64,000 bases of DNA from Acidobacteriota bacterium (GTDB taxonomy: Bacteria > Acidobacteriota > Terriglobia > 2-12-FULL-54-10), in the NCBI GenBank assembly GCA_009691245.1, contig SHUM01000007.1, forward strand, positions 19,035 through 83,034, in the 5' to 3' direction. The notes under the pieces were generated by a model. That model was not told the DNA's origin. It searched no databases and saw only the letters and a program-made list of their open reading frames with translations. The position numbers were made by a program, and so were the translations under genes. This document shows, in pieces, positions 1 through 8,117 of this stretch (its first letter is position 1; every line of letters begins with the position of its first letter).

Positions 1-27
1 AGGGAAAAATGCCATTCCGGTTTTCCC

Positions 28-57
28 TTGACAAATCAGGCCCTCTGGCGGCATAGT
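28..57 (+). promoter_or_regulatory. Putative sigma-70 promoter for the first TonB receptor gene
   Basis: A perfect -35 hexamer TTGACA lies at 28-33. An imperfect -10 CATAGT at 52-57 follows after an 18-base spacer. About 95 bases of leader separate it from the ATG at 154, which has a strong AGGAGG ribosome site at 140-145. This is a motif match only; the -10 agrees at four of six positions. Confidence 0.35.
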
Positions 58-153
58 CCCCTTAAGATTGTTTGGTTGAACGCGGGTAAGTTTCGCCGTC
101 AAGTCAGACCTGAATTTGGGGATTGCGTCGGCAAATAACAGGAGGATTCTGGA

Positions 154-3100
154 ATGATTAGCAACGTGGTTCGCAGACTTGTGTTTGGATTTGTGCTGGC
201 ATTTGCCATGCTTCTGTGCGGCACGGCGCGGATCCACGCGCAGACCGCCACGCTTTCGGGAACCATCACCGATAGTTCCGGTGCGGTGATACCAGACGCG
301 CAGGCCACCGTGGCTAATAGCGAGACCGGCGCACAGCGCGTAGTCACCAGCGATGCGCAAGGCCGCTTCACTGCGCCGCAGTTGCAGCCGGGCCGCTACC
401 AGGTGACCGTTTCCAAGGAAGGGTTCGAGACGCTGGTCAGCACCGGCATCGCCCTCACCGTGGGCCAGGAAGCGCACCTCAATCTGCCGCTCACGGTCGG
501 CTCGGTAACGCAGCAAGTTACCATCACCGCCGAAGCGCCGCTGGTCGATACCAGCGCCAGCGCCGTAACTGGCATCGTGAACGAAGAACGCATTCAGAAC
601 CTGCCGCTCAATGGCCGCGACTTCTCGCAACTGGCCCTCATCGAGCCGGGCGTGCTGCCCGCGCGCAAGACGGATTCAACCGTCCAGAAGGGATTCGGCG
701 CGCGCATCTCATTTGCCGGCTCACGCCCCGACCAGACCGGCTGGCTGCTCGACGGCACCAACATCAAGAGCATGTCGAACTTCGGCACGCCCGGCTCGGC
801 CTCCGGCCTGATGCTCGGCGTGGACGCGGTGCGCGAGTTCCAAGTGCTCACCAGCAACTACTCCGCCGAGTACGGCGGCAGCACCGGCGGCATCGTGAAC
901 ATGGTTACGAAGTCGGGCACCAATCAGATTCACGGCACGGCCTACGAGTATCTGCGCAACGACAACATGGACGCGCGCAACTTCTTCGACCGCGTTACGC
1001 GAACCAACCCCAAGAGCAAGCCGGAGTTCAAGCGCAACCAGTTCGGAGCGTCGCTCGGCGGCCCCATCCGCAAGGATAAGTTTTTCGTTTTCGGAAATTA
1101 TGAAGCGCTGCGCGAGCGTGAAGGACTCACCAACATTCAGCGCGTTCCGGATGAGGATGCGCGCCGGGGAATCTTGGGGCCGGGAACCGTCGCCATCGCG
1201 GCCTCCGTCCGTCCCTACCTGAGCTTGTGGCCGACGCCGAATGGCGCCAACCTCGGTGGCGGCGCGGCGGAACTGATTTCAGTGGCCAGCGACGTCACCA
1301 ACCAGATGTACTGGATGACCCGCGCTGATTATCGGATCAATGACAATCAATCCATCTTTGCGCGATTCACCCTCGATCAAGGCGAGAAAACCCGCCCGTA
1401 TCCAATTCCGATCGTCAACGCCGATATCAGCACGCGCACGCGTTACGCCTCGGTGCAGTATGACCGCGTGTGGTCTTCGCGCTGGCTTTCCACCAATCGC
1501 ATCGCTTTTAACCGCTCCAATCTGGCCTCCGATGTTTCGCTGAACATCGACTATCCGACGAATCTGTTCGTCCTGAATAAGCGCGTGCCTCCGCAATTCA
1601 GTTTCGTTACCGGGCTCGACTCGTTCGGCCCTGGCGACCGCGACGTCTTCAAGAATGTGCAGAACCTGTATGAGTTTCATCACAACATGGTCTACTCGGG
1701 CGGCGCGCACTCGGTCAAATTTGGTTTTCAATATGAGAAAGTCGGATTGAATACCGACGGCGGGCCACGCGACAACGGCAACTTCCAATACAATAATTTA
1801 ACGGCGTTCCTCACCGACGCGGTCTTCTCCAGCACTGCCGCACAGGTGCCCGGAGGGCAGTCTCAGCGCAGCTACACACAACATGTATATGGGCTTTATT
1901 TGCAGGACGATTGGCGCGTCCGGCAGAACCTGACGCTGAATCTCGGCCTGCGCTACGAACCGTTTACCCCACCCACCGAAAAGTGGAATCGAATTGCCGT
2001 GGTCAAGGATTGGGTGAAGGCTACCTCTTTCGATACCGACGTTCCGTTCTGGAACGATCCGTCAAAGAAGAACTTCTCGCCCCGCATCGGCTTCGCCTGG
2101 GACCCCAAAGGCGATGGCAAGACGGCGGTGCGCGGCGGCTTTGGACTCTTCTACGTTACGCTGCTCGGAACTTACTATCGCACACCGGGCGTGAAGAATC
2201 CGCCTTACAGCGCGTTCGTGGAAAGCAATGTTACGAACAGCAATCTGGCCAGCTTTGAAGCCGATGTCCGGCGCATCGCTCCGACACTGCTGAACGCGCG
2301 GATGACTCCTGACTCATTCATGGAAATTTTTCAGTGGGATCTCGACCCCTCCTACGAGATCAAGTTCAACTTCACGGTGGAGCGGGAATTGCCCGGCAAC
2401 ATGTCCGTTTCGCTTGGCTATCTGGGCGGGCGCGCGAATCACTTGTGGCGGTCGTCGGACGCCAACGCTTCGCCCAGCTCCTTCATGCCGGATGGCCGCG
2501 AGTTTGTGGCCTTCCAGACCGTGGGCGCGAATCGCGTCGCGCTCACTCGCGTGAACAACAACACCGATGTCGGAACGATTCGCTACACCGACGCCAAGTC
2601 GTTCTACAACGGCCTGTTGTTCGGCGTGAAAAAGCGCATGAGTTCGGGCGTTACCTTCCAAAGCTCATTCACATGGTCCAAGACCGTGGACGACGCCACC
2701 ACCGGCGTGGCCAACACCGATTACAACGAAGGCGTCGCCGAATATCCCTACGGCCCGAAGAATGATCGCGGCCTTTCGGGCATTCACCTGGGTCGCAACC
2801 TGACTATGAACGGAACCTGGGACCTGCCCTTCCCCAAGGATCGTGGAGTGATGAGCTACGTACTGGGCGGCTGGCAGCTTTCCGGAATCTTCTCGGCCTC
2901 CGACGGCACGCCGTTCTCGGTGCTGAACAGCGGAACCATTCTGCGTGAGCATAAGCGCAGCGGCGGAGTCCGCCCCGATTATGTCGATCCGAATCGTTCA
3001 CATGAGAGTATCACTCAGGGCGTCAGCGTGGGCTGCTCCGGAGTCGCCGCCGGCACTCCGCTCGGCACACCTACGCTCTACTTTGATCCCTGCGCGTTCG

Positions 3101-3405
3101 ACAACACGCCCGCCATCAACTTCTACGGCAATAGCGGCCGCAACATTCTTACGGGCCCGGGATTCGCCAACGTCGATGTGAATTTCAAGAAAAACTTCCC
3201 GCTGGGTTTCCGGGAAGCTACTTCGGTCGAGTTCTCCGGCGGATTTTTCAACCTGCTCAACCGCCCCAGCTTCGGCATTCCGCCCGCCAATCGCGCCGCG
3301 CCGTTCAACGCCGTTACCCGCGCGCGCGATCCCATCGCGGGCCAGATCATCACCACTAGTGGTGAGTCCCGGCAAGTGCAGTTGGGCCTGAAGGTGATCT
3401 TCTAA
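154..3405 (+). CDS. TonB-dependent receptor, Oar-like, with carboxypeptidase-regulatory N-terminal domain
   Basis: This is an outer-membrane receptor of about 1083 residues, likely for TonB-driven import of large organic substrates such as oligosaccharides or peptides. Residues 1-30 are a signal peptide ending HAQ. Residues 32-120 form a carboxypeptidase-regulatory-like beta sandwich (TLSGTITDSSGAVIPDAQ, then DAQGRFTAPQLQPGRY). A plug region around 125-260 contains LPLNGRDFSQLALIEPG and DQTGWLLDGTNI. The rest is barrel, ending in the outer-membrane signature QLGLKVIF with a terminal Phe. The ATG is preceded by AGGAGG at 8 bases. It is monocistronic, followed by a hairpin and a convergent operon. 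The substrate cannot be read from sequence. It resembles the second receptor at 18.3-21.6 kb. Confidence 0.9.
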   Translation: MISNVVRRLVFGFVLAFAMLLCGTARIHAQTATLSGTITDSSGAVIPDAQATVANSETGAQRVVTSDAQGRFTAPQLQPGRYQVTVSKEGFETLVSTGIALTVGQEAHLNLPLTVGSVTQQVTITAEAPLVDTSASAVTGIVNEERIQNLPLNGRDFSQLALIEPGVLPARKTDSTVQKGFGARISFAGSRPDQTGWLLDGTNIKSMSNFGTPGSASGLMLGVDAVREFQVLTSNYSAEYGGSTGGIVNMVTKSGTNQIHGTAYEYLRNDNMDARNFFDRVTRTNPKSKPEFKRNQFGASLGGPIRKDKFFVFGNYEALREREGLTNIQRVPDEDARRGILGPGTVAIAASVRPYLSLWPTPNGANLGGGAAELISVASDVTNQMYWMTRADYRINDNQSIFARFTLDQGEKTRPYPIPIVNADISTRTRYASVQYDRVWSSRWLSTNRIAFNRSNLASDVSLNIDYPTNLFVLNKRVPPQFSFVTGLDSFGPGDRDVFKNVQNLYEFHHNMVYSGGAHSVKFGFQYEKVGLNTDGGPRDNGNFQYNNLTAFLTDAVFSSTAAQVPGGQSQRSYTQHVYGLYLQDDWRVRQNLTLNLGLRYEPFTPPTEKWNRIAVVKDWVKATSFDTDVPFWNDPSKKNFSPRIGFAWDPKGDGKTAVRGGFGLFYVTLLGTYYRTPGVKNPPYSAFVESNVTNSNLASFEADVRRIAPTLLNARMTPDSFMEIFQWDLDPSYEIKFNFTVERELPGNMSVSLGYLGGRANHLWRSSDANASPSSFMPDGREFVAFQTVGANRVALTRVNNNTDVGTIRYTDAKSFYNGLLFGVKKRMSSGVTFQSSFTWSKTVDDATTGVANTDYNEGVAEYPYGPKNDRGLSGIHLGRNLTMNGTWDLPFPKDRGVMSYVLGGWQLSGIFSASDGTPFSVLNSGTILREHKRSGGVRPDYVDPNRSHESITQGVSVGCSGVAAGTPLGTPTLYFDPCAFDNTPAINFYGNSGRNILTGPGFANVDVNFKKNFPLGFREATSVEFSGGFFNLLNRPSFGIPPANRAAPFNAVTRARDPIAGQIITTSGESRQVQLGLKVIF

Positions 3406-3437
3406 CTCGGCAGGACAATCGAAACCATTTCACAAAA

Positions 3438-3470
3438 AAGCGCGCAATGGATTCGCTCCGCTGCGCGCTT
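3438..3470. terminator. Hairpin terminator between convergent genes
   Basis: The 9-base perfect stem AAGCGCGCA / TGCGCGCTT encloses a 15-base loop. It is flanked by an A-run on the left and CATTTATTTA on the right. It lies between the end of the TonB receptor gene (+) and the end of the cytochrome c gene (-), so it could terminate both. Confidence 0.65.
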
Positions 3471-3508
3471 CATTTATTTATATTGGGTACTTAAATTGGG
3501 TCGGGCGA

Positions 3509-3919
3509 TTACAGCGTTTGCAAATACGCCAACAAGTCATCCAGGCCTTGCCCGTTCACGTTCTCGCCCATCGGCGCCATGCCGCCGCCACCCTCGCTGA
3601 CCTGCTTCTTAATGATCTCCACCGTGTGTTCCTTGTGCTCGGTGCCGTCGGAGAGCTTGTGCGCCGGCCACTTGAACAAGTCCTTCAGGCCAGGCCCGAC
3701 GCCGGCTTCGGAGGATTCCGCATTGTGGCAGAAGGCGCAGTTGTCGTTGAAGATGGCCTTGCCCTTGGCCGCATCGCCAGAGGCTGGTGGGGCGGCCTGC
3801 GGCTGGCTCGCCCCGCGCTGGGCCGAGGACATCATGAACACACCAGCGGTGCCGATGCTAAATACTGCGCTCAACATCACGCCGCCCAGAACGGTTCTCT
3901 TCTTCGCTTCCTTGGACAT
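3509..3919 (-). CDS. Monohaem cytochrome c, probable ActG-like electron carrier of the ACIII operon
   Basis: This 136-residue protein has an N-terminal membrane anchor or signal (about residues 12-32), then a class I cytochrome c domain with one haem site CAFCH and a likely Met ligand in the segment GGGGMAPMGE. It is the last gene of the alternative complex III operon and probably passes electrons from the complex to a terminal oxidase. Its haem domain is nearly the same as the second haem domain of ActE (5300-6178): shared GPGLK.LF.WPAH, MAPMG, and the identical end DLLAYLQTL. This points to duplication within the operon. The role as acceptor is inferred from context. Confidence 0.85.
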   Translation of the reverse strand: MSKEAKKRTVLGGVMLSAVFSIGTAGVFMMSSAQRGASQPQAAPPASGDAAKGKAIFNDNCAFCHNAESSEAGVGPGLKDLFKWPAHKLSDGTEHKEHTVEIIKKQVSEGGGGMAPMGENVNGQGLDDLLAYLQTL

Positions 3920-3950
3920 CGCCCAGCACCACCTTCTAAGTCTTACAAAT

Positions 3951-5174
3951 TTACTCTGACCCGGACGCCGCTTTTAATTCCGAGCCTATCTCCAGAATAG
4001 AAACCCGCCGCAGGCTTGTCAATAGAAGGAGCAAAATGCCCGCAGTAAATCCGGCGGTAATAAAGATGGCACGCATCCCAAAGACTGATTCATCGCCGCT
4101 CATCAGCTCGGGGCTGGCCAGCACAAATCGCTCCATCCAGGTTCCGGCTATGACCATGAGTGACACGCCCAGCAGCAGTTGCTGATTCAGCTTGGCGGCT
4201 TTCGGCAGCAGCAGCACAAAGGGCAGCACGAAGTTCAGCAACAGGACTATATAGGAAAGAGTCTGCCAGGGCTGCGTGGCCAGTCGCAACTGCACGTAGC
4301 TGGTTTCCTGCGGAAGATTGCCGTACCAGATCGGGAGGAGCTGCGACCAAACCATGTACATCCAAATCATGGAAAAACTGAACAGCATCTTGCCCATGTT
4401 GCTCCGGGCACGGTCTTGAAATTCGCGGGACATCCGTTCCGAGCCACCGAGCCAGCGGCGGGCCGCTATGGCCAGAGCCGTCGCCACGGCCACACCCAGA
4501 TAGAGGTTGCCGACAAAATAGTAGCCGCCAAACAGAGAGGAGGACCAGTGAGGATCGAGCGCCATGAGCAGGTCCACCGCGAGCAGCGCGCTGACCAGCA
4601 CAAAAACAATCAGGTAGGCAATCGCCAGCCATCGTGTTGCCGCAGTATTTCCACTCCATGTTCCGTTCCCTGTGCCACTCCCTGTCCCGCGCCGCGAACT
4701 ACGTGCAAACGCCATGCCCACGACGGCAAGAATCAGCAGGCCCAGCGACCCGCGCAGGTAGATCGCCCCCACGTTCAGCCAGGGCTTGTGTACACCGCCG
4801 CCGACCGCTGCCCACGGGAACAAAACCTCCCTGCCCAGCGCGGAAATCAAAAAGAGCGCGCACACCGCGGGCAGAGCCGCCGCGCAGGCCTCCGCAGCGG
4901 GCCGGACCGTGCGCTGCCAGCGCGCGTCGGATACTTCCAAAATGGCCGCCAGCGCCACGGCGCCGCTCACCACGCCGGAGCATAGCAAAAAATTCACCAG
5001 AAAAATTCGCCACGCCTCTTGCGGCGCGGAGAGAGCGGTCCAAACAAACACACCCACTCCAGTCAGCGCCAGCGCCGCCAGCAGAGACAATAATCCAGCC
5101 GGGATGGTCTTCGGATTCCCCGCTTCCGTACTTTCGCGTGTCATCAAGTCGTCTGCCATTCCAGTCTCAAACAT
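3951..5174 (-). CDS. actF: Alternative complex III membrane subunit ActF
   Basis: This is a polytopic inner-membrane protein with about ten hydrophobic helices (for example LLSLLAALALTGVGVFVWTA and WIYMVWSQLLPIWYGNLP). It is the ActF quinol:cytochrome c oxidoreductase subunit related to the NrfD/PsrC family. The segment MIWMYMVWSQLLPIWYGNLPQE is typical of ActF (shown here in part). The frame is open to a TTG at 5219, but that start lies inside a palindromic repeat and has no ribosome site, so the ATG at 5174 is preferred; 5159 and 5144 are alternatives. It lies between actE and the terminal cytochrome gene. It works with ActC to anchor the complex. Confidence 0.85.
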   Translation of the reverse strand: MFETGMADDLMTRESTEAGNPKTIPAGLLSLLAALALTGVGVFVWTALSAPQEAWRIFLVNFLLCSGVVSGAVALAAILEVSDARWQRTVRPAAEACAAALPAVCALFLISALGREVLFPWAAVGGGVHKPWLNVGAIYLRGSLGLLILAVVGMAFARSSRRGTGSGTGNGTWSGNTAATRWLAIAYLIVFVLVSALLAVDLLMALDPHWSSSLFGGYYFVGNLYLGVAVATALAIAARRWLGGSERMSREFQDRARSNMGKMLFSFSMIWMYMVWSQLLPIWYGNLPQETSYVQLRLATQPWQTLSYIVLLLNFVLPFVLLLPKAAKLNQQLLLGVSLMVIAGTWMERFVLASPELMSGDESVFGMRAIFITAGFTAGILLLLLTSLRRVSILEIGSELKAASGSE

Positions 5175-5186
5175 TGCCCTAGCACT

Positions 5187-5280
5187 GTCATCTTGAGCGC
5201 AATAAATTGAGCGCAACAAGAGCTCTGCTTTTTCACGCGCCCTGAACGAAAGCAGATACTTCGCTTCGCTCAGAATGACA
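5187..5280. repeat. Degenerate palindromic repeat of the GAGCGCAG family between actE and actF
   Basis: The left part TGTCATCTTGAGCGCAA and the right part TTCGCTCAGAATGACA are imperfect inverted copies flanking AGCTCTGCTT / AAAGCAGATAC. The same word order occurs in cleaner copies at 21943-22021 and 30702-30789. It lies in the only sizeable gap in this part of the operon and could form a hairpin in the polycistronic mRNA. Confidence 0.6.
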
Positions 5281-5299
5281 ATCGAACGATAGGTCCTGG

Positions 5300-6178
5300 C
5301 TACAGCGTCTGCAAATAGGCCAGCAAGTCTTCCAGCGCCTGCCCGCTCACGGCGTCTCCCATCGGCGCCATCGCGCCGCCGCCATCCACGATCTGCTTGC
5401 GGATCATCGGCGCCGTGTGTCGCGCGTGATCGCTGCCATCCGCGCCGCGATGCGCCGGCCAGCCGAAAAGGTTTTTCAGGCCCGGGCCGACGATCTCCGC
5501 ATCGGAATCAGCGGCGTGGCAGGTGGAACAGTTGTCATCGTACACGGCTTTCCCGCGTGCCGCGTCGCCCGGAGCGAATGTCGCCTCGCTTCCCGAACTG
5601 GTTACGCCGGGCTGCGTGCCACTAATCGTTTCGGACATCGGCGGCGCGATGGCGATGCTGCGCAGGTAGCTCACCAGTTGCCAGCGCTCCTGGGGAGCGA
5701 TGGCATGGTCCAGCGAAGTCATCACCGCCCCTCCGTTGCGAATCGTGGCATAGAGGAATCCGTCCGAGCGGCGGCCCACCGTAATCTGCAAATTAGGCGG
5801 CGGAAACAGCGCTTTCTTAGCCACCGGACCGTCTCCCTTGCCCTCCGGTCCATGGCAGGCCGCGCAGTAAGACGCGAACAACTTCTTCCCACTTTCAATC
5901 GTCTCCGGCGAAGTTGCCAGCGGGTTGCGCAATTTGGTATCCGCATCTTGCCGCGACATCGGCGGCTCATTTGCGCCCAGATCCGTCTCACCGGGCATTG
6001 TCGTGCCGACAGAACCCACCGGCGCTGACCATGCCATGCTGCCCACCGCGGGCTTTGGAGACACCGGGTAGCGCAATCCCATATACCAGTCCCCTGCGCG
6101 GGGTACCAGCAAGATGGCTCCCGCAGCCAGCACGAGCAGCACAAAACCTGCCGGGATGAGCAGTTTAAGCGGTTTCAA
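5300..6178 (-). CDS. actE: Alternative complex III cytochrome subunit ActE with an added C-terminal haem domain
   Basis: This 292-residue periplasmic cytochrome is anchored by an N-terminal hydrophobic segment (residues 6-27). The first haem site, CAACH, lies in YCAACHGPEGKGDGPVA, with a Met ligand in GGAVMTSLDHAI. After a linker (about 175-205) comes a second cytochrome c domain with CSTCH and MAPMGD. The usual ActE is a single-haem protein, so the second domain looks like an addition; it is almost a copy of the separate cytochrome at 3509-3919. The TTG start is supported by GGAGGAG about 7 bases upstream. The start overlaps the end of actD by 14 bases, which indicates coupling. Confidence 0.88.
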   Translation of the reverse strand: MKPLKLLIPAGFVLLVLAAGAILLVPRAGDWYMGLRYPVSPKPAVGSMAWSAPVGSVGTTMPGETDLGANEPPMSRQDADTKLRNPLATSPETIESGKKLFASYCAACHGPEGKGDGPVAKKALFPPPNLQITVGRRSDGFLYATIRNGGAVMTSLDHAIAPQERWQLVSYLRSIAIAPPMSETISGTQPGVTSSGSEATFAPGDAARGKAVYDDNCSTCHAADSDAEIVGPGLKNLFGWPAHRGADGSDHARHTAPMIRKQIVDGGGAMAPMGDAVSGQALEDLLAYLQTL

Positions 6179-6683
6179 TGGAGATCTCCTCCAGACCGCA
6201 AGCCCGCAAAACGCGGCTCACTTCCTCCACCTGCTCCGGCCCACACGCGACGAACAGGCCAAAGGTGTCCACCGAAAATCGTTCGCTGTATCGCGCTTTG
6301 GAAATCACGCCGGGCACCGCGGAACGAAACAATCCGCCGTGCAGCACAAAGCCGGCAACGGTAGAGAGCCCCGCGAACAGAATGGTCAGCTCGAAGATGA
6401 CTACCGAAAATCCAGTGAATGCGACGATCGGCTTGCCGCCAGTAATCAGCGGCCAGGAGAGCGCGGTGCCGTAGGTCAGCGCCAGACCTCCGAGCAGCCC
6501 GAGGATACCGCCCGCAAACGTGTAGTAACGGATGGGAGTCGCCCCAATTCCGCAGGCCTCCAGCAGCTCGCCCGAGGGCAGCGGAGAAAACACCTCAAAT
6601 TGCGCGAAGCCTTTGTCGCGCAGATGTTCGAGCGCGTCCACCAGTCGGCGCTCCTGATACGAGATGGCCAGCACGCCGCTCAT
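6165..6683 (-). CDS. actD: Alternative complex III subunit ActD (DUF3341)
   Basis: This 172-residue DUF3341 protein has a soluble N-terminal part (GVLAISYQERRLVDALEHL, FEVFSPLP), a two-helix hairpin (about residues 60-120, with GGILGLLGGLALTYGTAL), then a cytoplasmic or periplasmic tail. Its two transmembrane helices pack against ActC in known ACIII structures. The ATG at 6683 overlaps the actC stop in an ATGA arrangement, which is why this start is chosen over the upstream one at 6779. The end overlaps actE. Confidence 0.9.
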   Translation of the reverse strand: MSGVLAISYQERRLVDALEHLRDKGFAQFEVFSPLPSGELLEACGIGATPIRYYTFAGGILGLLGGLALTYGTALSWPLITGGKPIVAFTGFSVVIFELTILFAGLSTVAGFVLHGGLFRSAVPGVISKARYSERFSVDTFGLFVACGPEQVEEVSRVLRACGLEEISIETA

Positions 6684-8110
6684 GGCCCCACCCTCCGGCC
6701 CTCGCGCGCGTTCGCTTCCAGGCCGGCGGCTTGCGCGGAGAAGACTTCCTTCACTTCGTATAGCGGTACGACCGGACAAAACCGCAGAAACAACAAGAAC
6801 AGAAAAGTGAACAGCCCGATGCTCGCCGCGAGAATTCCGTATTCATAGATCGTGGGATGGTAGATACGCCAGGTGTAGGGATCGTAATCGTGCGTTAGCG
6901 AAACAGCCACGATAATCAGCCGTTCCAGAAACATCCCCACATTGATGAACGCGGCGACAACGAAGAGCACCATGCTGTTGCGACGCAAGCCGCCGCTGGT
7001 GAGCAGCAGCGGGAACAGGCAGTTACAGGCGATCATGATCCAGAACAGTGGAGCGTAATCGCCAAACGCCCGGTAGTGCATCGAGGACATCTCGATAGGC
7101 TCGTTCGCATACCACGAAGTGAAGAATTCGCTCAAGTAGCAGAAGGTCATGAGCAGGCTCATCAGCACCAGCAGGCGACCCAGCTTGTCGTAATGCTCCG
7201 TGGTGATGTAGCTTTGCAGACGAAACGTGCCGCGCAGCAGGATCAGCAGATTGCACAACAGCGCGAGGCCGGAGAAGATCGCTCCGGAAACAAAATACGG
7301 CGCGAACACCGTGCTGTGCCAGCCGGGCACGATGCCCATGGCGAAATCCCATGAGACAACACTATGCACGGAAATGGCCAGCGGAATCGTAAGGGAGGCG
7401 AGCAGCAAGTAGACGCTCTTGAAGTGCCGCCACTGCCAGCCCGAGCCGCGCCATCCCAACGCAAAGATTCCGTACACCGTCTTGCGCAGGCCCGTGCTGC
7501 GGTCGCGCACCGCGGCCAGGTCGGGCACCATGCCGATATAAAAAAACAGCAGGCTGACAGTGAGATAGGTGCTGATGGCGAACACGTCCCACAGCAGCGG
7601 CGAGCGGAAGTTGAACGGCAACTGCTTTTCGTTCGGCAGCGGAAACATCCAGTAGAACAACCACCCCCGGCCCAGATGCAGGATCGGGAAAATGCCCGCG
7701 GTCATGATGGCAAACACGGTCATGGCCTCGGCGATGCGGCTGATGGAGGCGCGCCACGGCGCTCCGAACAAGTAAAAGATGGCCGACATCAGCGTGCCCG
7801 AATGGGTGATGCCCACCCAGAAAACAAACGTGGTGATGTCGAATCCCCAACCAGTTGGCCGGTTCAGACCCCACAGCCCCAGGCCCTTGTCCAGCAACTG
7901 GAACCAGATGTATCCGCCCATCAGCACCAGCGCGAACGCGATGCCCAGAATAATCCAGTAGACGGGACCGGGGTTGCGCAGGCGCGAGAGAATGTCCTCG
8001 TTGACCTGCTCGAAGCTCGGCGGCAACTCGGTGGCAAGTTCGCTCAGGTGGATTCCATCCACCGCGACACCGCTCAACTGCATTTCTCTGGCCTCGGCGC
8101 TGCTGCTCAT
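6680..8110 (-). CDS. actC: Alternative complex III membrane subunit ActC (NrfD/PsrC family)
   Basis: This 476-residue polytopic protein has about ten membrane helices and is the NrfD-like quinol-oxidising subunit of alternative complex III. Typical segments are GWGFDITTFVFWVGITHSGT, HLGRGWLFYWMFPLPNEK and SVVSWDFAMGIVPGWHSTVF, with conserved His and acidic residues near the proposed quinol site. It lies 7 bases after actB and overlaps actD by 4 bases. It is expected to pass electrons from quinol to the Fe-S domain of ActB. Family assignment is firm; details of the quinol site are from family knowledge. Confidence 0.93.
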   Translation of the reverse strand: MSSSAEAREMQLSGVAVDGIHLSELATELPPSFEQVNEDILSRLRNPGPVYWIILGIAFALVLMGGYIWFQLLDKGLGLWGLNRPTGWGFDITTFVFWVGITHSGTLMSAIFYLFGAPWRASISRIAEAMTVFAIMTAGIFPILHLGRGWLFYWMFPLPNEKQLPFNFRSPLLWDVFAISTYLTVSLLFFYIGMVPDLAAVRDRSTGLRKTVYGIFALGWRGSGWQWRHFKSVYLLLASLTIPLAISVHSVVSWDFAMGIVPGWHSTVFAPYFVSGAIFSGLALLCNLLILLRGTFRLQSYITTEHYDKLGRLLVLMSLLMTFCYLSEFFTSWYANEPIEMSSMHYRAFGDYAPLFWIMIACNCLFPLLLTSGGLRRNSMVLFVVAAFINVGMFLERLIIVAVSLTHDYDPYTWRIYHPTIYEYGILAASIGLFTFLFLLFLRFCPVVPLYEVKEVFSAQAAGLEANAREGRRVGP

Positions 8111-8117
8111 GAATTCC

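Noticed and set aside
4179..4985. Long plus-strand frame opposite actF
   Set aside because: It is a shadow of actF; composition is Arg/Gln-rich as expected of the complementary strand, with no domain.
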